A DNA stretch of 64,000 nucleotides, taken from NCBI GenBank assembly GCA_020161775.1, contig JAIUOW010000013.1:80276-144275 (forward strand), read 5' to 3'. The notes beneath the pieces were generated by a model. It made no database searches. It was not told where the DNA came from and worked only from the letters and a program-made list of their open reading frames with translations. Below are positions 57,797 through 64,000 of the stretch, one piece after another (the first letter of the stretch is position 1; each line of letters starts with the position of its first letter). The stretch comes from Pseudomonadota bacterium. GTDB lineage: Bacteria; Pseudomonadota; Gammaproteobacteria; Burkholderiales; Burkholderiaceae_C. The position numbers and the translations under genes were made by a program.

Positions 57797-58027
57797 ATGC
57801 GCCGTCCTAAGGAGCCAACCACAGTTAGTAGTCGCGGCTGGTCATCATCCCATACTCGGTCGAATGCTGTCGACGAAAAAATTGCTGAAGCGCAAGAACC
57901 GTGCATCGACTCTCATGCAGAGCCGACCCTCGCAGAGATGCTCGCAGCATTCGATCCCAATAGGCATGGCGGCGAAGTGATGGTCGTGAGTGCGGCGGGC
58001 AACGAAGCGTTTGCTGTCGTGATGTGA
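57797..58027 (+). pseudogene. MazE/AbrB-type antitoxin remnant
   Basis: A 76-residue frame whose second half, EPTLAEMLAAFDPNRHGGEVM, resembles the C-terminal toxin-binding tail of MazE-family antitoxins (the pattern LxELLAxFDPxxHGGEVM). The first half lacks the AbrB DNA-binding motif, and no MazF-like toxin frame follows. It may be a decayed toxin-antitoxin locus. The start codon is not certain. Confidence 0.4.
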
Positions 58028-58085
58028 TCTGCTGCCGCGCCCTCCGGACGAGTGGCTTCCGCCCTGTTTCTACAATTGCCGCAAC

Positions 58086-58289
58086 ATGGGCCATAGGTGT
58101 ACAACGTTTGCCCCTAAAAAGCCCGAGGACACCAAGGAGAGCAGCTTGAAGCCCGCATTGCATCCTGATCGCACAGGCCGAGGCGCGGCAAGCGCGCTTC
58201 CTCACCTCGCCTTTCAAGAACTCTCGCCAGGCCAGTCCAGGATCAACTTAAAAGAGCTCGACACCGAGGGCTGGGCAAGGAGCGATTGA
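58086..58289 (+). CDS. Small hypothetical protein
   Basis: A 67-residue frame, not recognised. It ends in TGA that overlaps the next ATG by one base, which hints at coupling with the following gene. The frame can be read further upstream without an obvious start. The rest of the 57,722-58,288 gap holds only the antitoxin remnant; otherwise I see no gene in it. Confidence 0.3.
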   Translation: MGHRCTTFAPKKPEDTKESSLKPALHPDRTGRGAASALPHLAFQELSPGQSRINLKELDTEGWARSD

Positions 58290-58723
58290 TGACTGCCATT
58301 CCGACAATGACACCGCGCATGAAACACGCTTTGTCCGTATTGGCCGAGCGAGGCGACAGAGCGTTGTATCGCTTGCATAGCGGCCTGTGGTTTCGTGAAT
58401 CAGATGCCGAGCCTGGCAGTCACCGCTGGGAACGGTTTAGAAACGATGAACGGCCATACTACGGCGGCTACCTATGGAATGTTCCGGGAAAACGTGTAGG
58501 AACCATGCAGGTTATCTGGCTTCCCGATGAATCCACAATGGTTCTCGCACAGACAATACAGGCTTTAGCCCGCCGAGGGATACTGCGTTTGGTTGGCCCG
58601 ACAAAGAAGGAGTTTGATGGCTACGTCGGCAAAACACGCGCGGTGCTCACGGCTACTGGGATGAATGCACGGGACGCAACGCCGCCTCCCGCAAGACAGC
58701 CGTTGCGCTTGGTCAAAGGGTAG
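58289..58723 (+). CDS. Hypothetical protein, 144 residues
   Basis: Not recognised. ATG at 58289 follows AAGGAG by six bases. The protein starts MTAIPTMTPRMKHALSVLAE and has a possible winged-helix-like N-terminus, then an aromatic patch (ERPYYGGYLWNVPG) and a helical stretch (MVLAQTIQALARRGILRL). It converges on the shortened SIR2-like gene. Confidence 0.55.
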   Translation: MTAIPTMTPRMKHALSVLAERGDRALYRLHSGLWFRESDAEPGSHRWERFRNDERPYYGGYLWNVPGKRVGTMQVIWLPDESTMVLAQTIQALARRGILRLVGPTKKEFDGYVGKTRAVLTATGMNARDATPPPARQPLRLVKG

Positions 58724-58739
58724 CTGTAAAGGTGCAGGT

Positions 58740-59204
58740 TCAATACCAATTCAGCCGGGCCGCAGAGTCTTCCAAGGAGTCCAAGGTCTTTTGCGCCAAT
58801 GCAGAGGTGGCACCCACCAAGCCAGTGATAACGTAACCCATCTTCACCAAGTCTGCGACCGCCCTATGGGCGCGAGTTGGAAGCTTGATGCCTTCTTCTC
58901 GCTCCTCCTCGTTGGGCTCCCAGTACGCTCGAAGCAGTTGCTGCCGCTCAGTCGGCGTCTTAGCCACGGCATCCAAAAGTTCCGCGTAGTCAGGCTCGCG
59001 CCCTGTGTGCGTTTCGTACCAAGCAGCGGGATCAGGCTCACATTCCAACTTGGCCAGCGCGGCGACCTTTCGTACCAGCTCCAAGGTGATCTCCCAGCCG
59101 GTGGGGATTTGAGCCGCTCTCGACACCCCCGAGCCGAGCATGACCGCAAACACGCCTTTGTTGGCGTGAATTGAAAAGGCAAGCGAAGTAATAGGATCGA
59201 TCAT
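58740..59204 (-). pseudogene. Shortened SIR2-like (NAD-binding) defence gene
   Basis: A 154-residue protein whose first ~120 residues match the N-terminal part of SIR2-domain defence proteins: MLGSGVSRAAQIPTGWEI is the NAD-binding start of the fold and is followed by YAELLDAVAKTPTERQQLL. After VADLVKMGYV the usual VTTNFDRLLE segment with the catalytic asparagine is absent. An unrelated-looking tail (GLVGATSALAQKTLDSLED) follows directly. An internal in-frame deletion or a fusion is likely, so NAD hydrolysis is probably lost. Confidence 0.62.
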
Positions 59205-59335
59205 TGACGTAGCCTAAGCAGAAGGAGAAGATTCTCCACGCCAGCAACGCCGCCACACAGACGGTTCGCGAGCAAGAAGCCTGATTCCGGGACTTGGGAT
59301 TGCAACTCAATCAAGAATGATACGGACGAAGCAAC

Positions 59336-61099
59336 ATGGCAATAATTGATCATCTGGCGGAGTTCCCTCTACCGCAGCACTTGCTACCGGCAAAACTGCG
59401 TGAACTATTAAGCCCAATCGGAACCGCTCCAGAGGAGCGGGTCGAGGTCGCCTGCGAATTCGAGATTGACCACCACGGTCCAAGCTACGAGGCCGCACAC
59501 ATGCTAATGGCAGTAGTACCGGACTATGTCGATAGCCCTCTTCCAATTCTGGATGAGGCGAGTGACGGAGTCGTCTCATACTCCGTTCCTGTGCTTGGTG
59601 GGAAAGGAGATTCTGTTCACTTCACGCCATCTGTTTCTGGGTATGACTATGTCGTTGCCTCGTGGGGCGATGGCTCCTACTACACCTTCCATCTTGCGGA
59701 GAAGGTGTGGATGACGCTGGGATTAACTCCGCGCTGTATTGGCAATGATCAGCAGCGCCTTGTCTACGATGATCTGGGCTTGCCTGAATTCAACGTTGCC
59801 GAAGGCGAGATTTCGTTCGAGTATCACTATCACGCATCGCGCAGCATCTCTTGGCGCATGTCCAATTCGCATCTGCGAAAGTACCTATGGATGCGGGGAG
59901 CCCGTGGCGTTCGCGCGTTCTTTTACGAAGCACGAATCAGCGACTCTGCAGAAGTTCGCATGCTTATGAAAGGGGACGAGCACATAAGCCTGCGCCCAGA
60001 TGGCGACTGGTGCGAGGTCGATATCCGCGAGCATCTTGGCGGACTCTTGCTTCAAGTGTGGGCAACCGTAGATGCCGTGAGTTGCAGCTTGTCTCCCGAG
60101 CAGACGGCGGAAAATCTACTTTGGCCCGGCTTTGATGGAGAAATGACTCACCGACGGGCAGATGCACTTACGGATATCTCTTGGGTTTATCTCGACGATC
60201 TATTTCTGGAGAAGTACGAGCAGAGCGGCTTCTACGACACGACGCCGATTCTTGCACATGGCAGATGGCTGTGCAGCCCATCGTACCGAGGTCAGTGGAG
60301 TTTTACAGAATGCGAGCGTGTAGGCAGAAACCTGGTGCGCGTGCCTATGCGAGAACTATACAAACCGAAGCCAGATCAAGAAATCCTCCATGCGCACCGA
60401 CATGCGACAGATCCGCAGGTGATTCAGCGGTCAAATATGGGTGAAGAGCATATCCCTGCGAAAGTGCAGAGGATGTTGGACCAGATGCTGGCTTTTGGAG
60501 ACCATTTATCTGTCCTCGCAAGAGGGTATGGAATCGATAGGCAGCCAGCCGAGATCGTGACTTTTGATCGCGGTGAGTTGGGCCGCAATGGCTGGCGAGC
60601 TTACCCTCAACTACAGCGCCTCGCCCAAGTGGCACCACTTCAAATGAGCGAGCAAGCGATGCTTGTTCGTTGCAAGAGCCTCCACGAACTGTGGCAAGTT
60701 ATTCCCAATGGACTTCTGCGAAGACTACTACAGGTGGCGGGTTGTCCGCAGCCTGAAATTCGAGACCTTGGAAGCCTGAAGCTACTGCAAGGGTTGCACA
60801 ATATTGTGGCGCGTCTCGACGCCTCCCAAGAAGATGCTGCGTCATTCGCAAGTACACAGGAGCCGCACGGGTGGAAAGAGAGAAATTCAAGTTTGGCCGC
60901 GCTTTTTGTGCTGAACGACTTGCGTATTGCAGATGCGCATGACACTTTTTCGAATGCCGTTCCACGGCTCCAAGATTTAGGATTCGACACAGCCACACTC
61001 CGACAGGGTCATGGACGAGCACTGGACTTCGTATTCGACTCGACGATAGACTCGTTCTCTAAGATTAATGGAGCACTTGGAAGCTTGATCGCTCGCTAG
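59336..61099 (+). CDS. Hypothetical protein, 587 residues, with C-terminal HEPN-like motif
   Basis: Not recognised overall. Start ATG at 59336. The N-terminal ~330 residues are rich in acidic and aromatic residues without membrane segments and may be beta-rich. The C-terminal region contains LNDLRIADAHDTF, an R-x4-H motif (Arg530, His535) in the context typical of ApeA-like HEPN domains. It is followed by a HEPN-like gene on the same strand. Base composition is AT-richer than the core genes, suggesting transfer. Confidence 0.6.
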   Translation: MAIIDHLAEFPLPQHLLPAKLRELLSPIGTAPEERVEVACEFEIDHHGPSYEAAHMLMAVVPDYVDSPLPILDEASDGVVSYSVPVLGGKGDSVHFTPSVSGYDYVVASWGDGSYYTFHLAEKVWMTLGLTPRCIGNDQQRLVYDDLGLPEFNVAEGEISFEYHYHASRSISWRMSNSHLRKYLWMRGARGVRAFFYEARISDSAEVRMLMKGDEHISLRPDGDWCEVDIREHLGGLLLQVWATVDAVSCSLSPEQTAENLLWPGFDGEMTHRRADALTDISWVYLDDLFLEKYEQSGFYDTTPILAHGRWLCSPSYRGQWSFTECERVGRNLVRVPMRELYKPKPDQEILHAHRHATDPQVIQRSNMGEEHIPAKVQRMLDQMLAFGDHLSVLARGYGIDRQPAEIVTFDRGELGRNGWRAYPQLQRLAQVAPLQMSEQAMLVRCKSLHELWQVIPNGLLRRLLQVAGCPQPEIRDLGSLKLLQGLHNIVARLDASQEDAASFASTQEPHGWKERNSSLAALFVLNDLRIADAHDTFSNAVPRLQDLGFDTATLRQGHGRALDFVFDSTIDSFSKINGALGSLIAR

Positions 61100-61219
61100 A
61101 AATTTGATGGGCGCTCAACGGGCGTCAACCGAACTCCTTTTCCAAGGCCCCGCATGTGTACCTCGTCCAGGATACGCATTCGCCGAATCAGCAATTTGTT
61201 CAAGTAGATTGGATTGACC

Positions 61220-61789
61220 ATGCCTGCCAACGATCGGAACTCAGCCCTTGTAATGGTCGGAGAGACCTTGCTTGTTCTACAGCGCTTTGAGCAACTCCTC
61301 ATCGTTTTTCTTCTTAGCGCAGTATCTGCTAGAGATGCCGATGCCAAGCTTGAAGCTGCGCTCCTGCGCGACAAGTCAACATTGGGAACACTGGTCAGGC
61401 TTCTCAGTGAGCGCGTTGAGCTTCCGAGCGGTTTTGCAGCAACCTTCGAGGGACTTCTTGAGAAGAGAAACGTATTTGTCCACAAGCTCTTTATGGCTCC
61501 CTGGTTCGATCTTCAATCAGAACAGGGACGTCAGAAGCTGGACGCGTTCCTGCGGGAAATTCGAGCAGAACTGAAGATTGCCCTTCATGTATTGATTACC
61601 GCAGCCCGGGTCACCCCGCCTGGCCAGAATTCTGCCGAAGGGGAATCACGGATGGCAACGATTCTGGCGCGGATCACCGCCACCGTGAACCCGTACTTTG
61701 GCGCTTTGACCCCGGATGAGTATGTCGAGAAGGTAGTGCACAACGCACTCACGCAGTACGCGGTACAACCGAGGAAGGCTCTTGACTAA
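61220..61789 (+). CDS. Hypothetical HEPN-like protein
   Basis: A protein of about 189 residues, all helical by composition. Start MPANDRNSAL at 61220; a TTG six bases earlier is possible. LLEKRNVFVHKLF gives a canonical R-N-x3-H (Arg83, His88) of HEPN ribonucleases. The spacing from the 587-residue gene is 120 bases and contains no clear terminator. The C-terminal 50 residues (NPYFGALTPDEYVEKVV) are outside the HEPN part. Confidence 0.6.
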   Translation: MPANDRNSALVMVGETLLVLQRFEQLLIVFLLSAVSARDADAKLEAALLRDKSTLGTLVRLLSERVELPSGFAATFEGLLEKRNVFVHKLFMAPWFDLQSEQGRQKLDAFLREIRAELKIALHVLITAARVTPPGQNSAEGESRMATILARITATVNPYFGALTPDEYVEKVVHNALTQYAVQPRKALD

Positions 61790-61793
61790 CAAA

Positions 61794-61931
61794 ATGGAGA
61801 TACTGTTCAAAGATGGCGTTGCTGATGCTCCGCGCCCGCAACCCGACAAGCAGGCTCCACGCCAAGTGGAGCGACCGCGCGACCAATTGGCCCCCTGCGC
61901 TGTGGAGTTGCAAGCGAAGTTCGACTTCTAG
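61794..61931 (+). other. Intergenic region with a 45-codon frame of uncertain status
   Basis: The 303 bases between the HEPN-like gene and the next gene (61790-62092) hold a 45-codon frame starting four bases after the HEPN-like stop (MEILFKDGVADAPRPQ) without a clear ribosome-binding site. Coding-like but broken frames follow (61932-62092), including a stretch reading IPTTVRNFRIVENGVF. It looks like a decayed gene rather than a control region. Confidence 0.35.
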
Positions 61932-62092
61932 ACAGAAATGGGCGAGCACTAGACTTTCCGAATACCGTCGCGTCCAGATACGGCGGCTTCTTTGGACCTA
62001 CCCGGCGCAATACCGACTACGGTGCGAAACTTCCGCATAGTCGAGAATGGCGTCTTCAAAGCCTCCACCGCCAACTTTGATAGGAAAGCCGA

Positions 62093-62815
62093 ATGAGTTC
62101 TGGCGTCCTGAAAGATCATGCCCGCAAGGGCAAGGTACTTGTCCCACCGTTCGTGCATCGTTTAGGTCCGATGCGCGACGTATCGTGGTCGAAGCAGATG
62201 ATCCCTGAACTATGTTGGATTGCCTTGGTTCATGCCAAGTGCGGGGATCGACGCGCAGTGGAACTGATCACCGCATTGACTCGTTCGGTGCGAACTATCT
62301 TGGATGCGCCCGAAAGCGTGCTTGCCGCTTGTTCCAGCTACACCCAAGTTCAAGGTGCGCATGCCGGCGAACTGCGCGCAAAGTTGCTCGCTGAGAACTG
62401 CCTTGATGAACTGCAAGCGGCCCTCGTACCGCTGGTCAGCAACTATGAAGGATGCGCGATGACGTGCCTCTACGCGTCCGTCCCCGGCTCCGCGCACCTT
62501 GGCGCAGTTCGCGAGGTGCTTGAGCAGTTATATGAGCGAGACAGCCGGTTTTCAACGATGGTTCAGGCGACTGCAGTGTGGTTGATGTTCGATGCCGGAA
62601 TATTGAAAGTGGCCGAAGGGCTGGCTCTGGCAAGCTTTCCCAAAATCGAGGACTATCCAAACACTGAATTGTCCCGACAGATCGGCGGGAGTATCCGCGC
62701 GACCTTGAACATGGCTTTCGGCAAAGAATCGCCGTTGTACGTGCCATTGGACTGGGCGAATCGTTTCTGGAACCTTGGCATGACCATGCAGCCGTGCGAG
62801 GTGCGCAATGTCTGA
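62093..62815 (+). CDS. Hypothetical protein paired with a DUF5677-like gene
   Basis: A 240-residue protein, not recognised. ATG at 62093 has TAGGAAAG upstream. It is largely helical with several Cys residues (ELCWIALVHAKCGD; LAACSSYTQ; GCAMTCLYAS). No enzymatic motif or membrane segment is seen. It overlaps the downstream gene by eight bases, so the two are translated together and probably work together. Confidence 0.6.
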   Translation: MSSGVLKDHARKGKVLVPPFVHRLGPMRDVSWSKQMIPELCWIALVHAKCGDRRAVELITALTRSVRTILDAPESVLAACSSYTQVQGAHAGELRAKLLAENCLDELQAALVPLVSNYEGCAMTCLYASVPGSAHLGAVREVLEQLYERDSRFSTMVQATAVWLMFDAGILKVAEGLALASFPKIEDYPNTELSRQIGGSIRATLNMAFGKESPLYVPLDWANRFWNLGMTMQPCEVRNV

Positions 62816-63626
62816 GAAACGACAGCTCGAAGAGGTTCTGGACGGAGCCGTCCAGACTTTCATCGCGAACGCGCAGCGCGAACTGCACACGCGTTGGGAT
62901 ACATGGCCCCGCACCTTCGAGCGAAACCACGTCTTTGAGGTACTTGGCGCACTTCTAGCTCGTCAAGTCACATTGGCATGCCAAGTAGCGGCGTCGCCTC
63001 AGATGTGGGAGCCACATTCCGGCCCCATCTTTATGCGAGCTATGGCAGACGTGCACATCACAGTTGCATGGATTCTGTTGGCGCCGGATGATCGTGCGCA
63101 GAAGTTTATTCATCACGGATTGGGCCAAGCCAAGTTGGAGGTCGAGCATCGGCGGGCCGAGCTGGCGGACGGGCGTACGCCAAAGCCAGGCGAGGCCGAA
63201 CTCCTCAAGGCGCGAGAGCGCTGGATCGACGGACAGCGATTGATGTTCCTGACAAGCGTCAATCTGGGAGCTTGGTCCGGGATCAACACGCGTCAGATGG
63301 CAGAGGAAGCGGGATGCCTGGACTTCTATAACTACGTCTATGTGCCATTCAGCGGCTGTGCCCACTCGATGTGGCACCACGTCGGCGTTTTCAATCTTCA
63401 GCGGTGCAGTAACCCTCTTCATGGCCTGCATTCTGTTCCCGTGCTGCCGGATTTCGAGACCGTGGGCGGTGACCCGCATACCTTGTACCTGGCCGGGAAG
63501 TATCTGGACAAGACCTGCAGGGCAATTGACGGCGTGTTCTCGGGCCCGGCAGAGCCGGTGAACGCTTTCGACAATCTATGTTACGCATTGGACGACGTGT
63601 ACCGGCTTGCTCAGGAGCTGCGCTGA
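62808..63626 (+). CDS. DUF5677-like protein
   Basis: A 272-residue helical protein resembling DUF5677: a long N-terminal helix (LEEVLDGAVQTFIANAQREL), GPIFMRAMADVHITVAWILL with the conserved Arg/Asp helix, and a His-rich patch later (SGCAHSMWHHVGVFNL). The function of the family is unknown, though members occur in defence islands. It overlaps the upstream gene by eight bases. The family call is moderate. Confidence 0.55.
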   Translation: MSEKRQLEEVLDGAVQTFIANAQRELHTRWDTWPRTFERNHVFEVLGALLARQVTLACQVAASPQMWEPHSGPIFMRAMADVHITVAWILLAPDDRAQKFIHHGLGQAKLEVEHRRAELADGRTPKPGEAELLKARERWIDGQRLMFLTSVNLGAWSGINTRQMAEEAGCLDFYNYVYVPFSGCAHSMWHHVGVFNLQRCSNPLHGLHSVPVLPDFETVGGDPHTLYLAGKYLDKTCRAIDGVFSGPAEPVNAFDNLCYALDDVYRLAQELR

Positions 63627-63756
63627 GAAAGGGGGCCCGGCGTTGCTTAGATCGATGGCATCGACCTATTGCAGATGCCGCTCGCCCGACGCCTAGATTT
63701 CCGGCCGTAGGGGCTGGGGTCTAGCGCTCGGGTTGAGCGCCTTGGGGCATTTGCGG

Positions 63757-63876
63757 TCAGAACTTCAGCAACCGGTCCTTGACCTCATCGATGTCCCCCG
63801 AATAAGGGAGGTCGCACAGATGGGGCAGCAGGTCAAAGTTGCCGTTGTTTTCGCGACGTGCATTTTTTTCTTCAAT
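63757..63876 (-). pseudogene. 3' fragment of a gene interrupted by an IS3-family element
   Basis: On the minus strand, immediately outside the IS end, an in-frame stretch reads ENNGNFDLLPHLCDLP, then YSGDIDEVKDRLLKF and stops at 63757-63759. It looks coding and is cut exactly at the IS inverted repeat; the rest would lie beyond the window on the other side of the element. The product is not recognised. Confidence 0.5.
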
Positions 63877-64000
63877 TGAACCGCCCCGAGTTTCATGGAG
63901 GCCCGTTGGTTTAAGTCAGGCCGCCACCGTGGAGGGCTGACTGGCGAGTTGCCGGTAGTAGTTTGCCTCAGCTTCTGCCGGCGGGATATACCCAATGGGT
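63877..64000 (-). mobile_element. IS3-family insertion sequence, right end with transposase C-terminus (partial)
   Basis: The terminal inverted repeat TGAACCGCCCCGAGTTTCAT (starting at 63877 on the plus strand) closely resembles the IS3-family IS407/IS51-type ends. Inside it, the minus strand encodes the last 27 codons of the DDE transposase OrfB (PIGYIPPAEAEANYYRQLA, stop at 63916-63918), whose C-terminal motif is typical of that family. The rest of the element runs off the window. Confidence 0.82.

Noticed and set aside
57825-58217. Minus-strand frame of 130 codons
   Set aside because: Arg/Cys-rich content with no start signal; the opposite strand holds the MazE-like remnant.
63765-63995. 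Minus-strand frame of 76 codons across the IS end
   Set aside because: It is in a different frame from both the transposase tail and the interrupted gene and spans their junction.

Overview
The window reads as a chromosome segment of a high-GC betaproteobacterium, most likely Burkholderiales of the Comamonadaceae type (Acidovorax-like). This rests on protein character and gene order only: a short PutA with a divergent Lrp-type regulator, gatCAB back-to-back with mreBCD-mrdA, a complete atp operon, and DUF2062 - D-amino-acid aminotransferase - ybeD - lipB - lipA. No rRNA or tRNA gene was found to fix the taxon.

Bases 1 to about 46,350 are dense core genome. In order: tail of a YggS-type PLP protein, a DUF3617 protein, Lrp regulator/putA, asparaginase, a biotinyl-carboxyltransferase fusion, a 616-residue protein of unknown function, a class V aminotransferase, an AEC transporter, rep helicase, a small exported protein, outer-membrane phospholipase A, a six-gene Mrp cation/proton antiporter operon that starts 8 bases after xth, pyrE divergent from xth, gatCAB, mreBCD-mrdA (cell elongation), a three-gene operon with a YheT-type hydrolase, lemA with two TPM-domain genes, the F-type ATP synthase operon (atpI-B-E-F-H-A-G-D-C) with a promoter -10 box and a terminator, then CopD-like and DUF2062 membrane proteins and the lipoate genes.

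From the last codons of lipA to the right edge the window is accessory DNA, AT-richer and looser in layout. A ~10 kb block is bounded by two imperfect direct repeats of ~190 bases. Each begins TGTCAAT and carries tandem 20-base units, like the multi-site ends of Tn7/Tn5053/Mu-type transposons. Inside lies a WYL regulator - jetA - jetB - jetC - jetD operon (Wadjet anti-plasmid system), followed on the same strand by a 498-residue protein with a PD-(D/E)XK-like motif. A divergent DUF2026 protein with a Cys/His/Asp arrangement and an 18-codon stump of a truncated gene complete the block. Alternating TACGA/TCGTA half-sites overlap the start of the WYL gene and are a likely operator.

Beyond the second repeat are further defence-like or decayed genes: a trypsin-like protease, a MazE-like antitoxin remnant, a shortened SIR2-like gene, two adjacent proteins each with an R-x4-H motif as in HEPN ribonucleases, and an overlapping pair ending in a DUF5677-like protein. 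The right edge holds the end of an IS3-family element that interrupts another gene. The best candidates for undescribed biology are the nuclease-like gene attached to the jet operon, the adjacent HEPN-like pair, and the DUF5677 pair.
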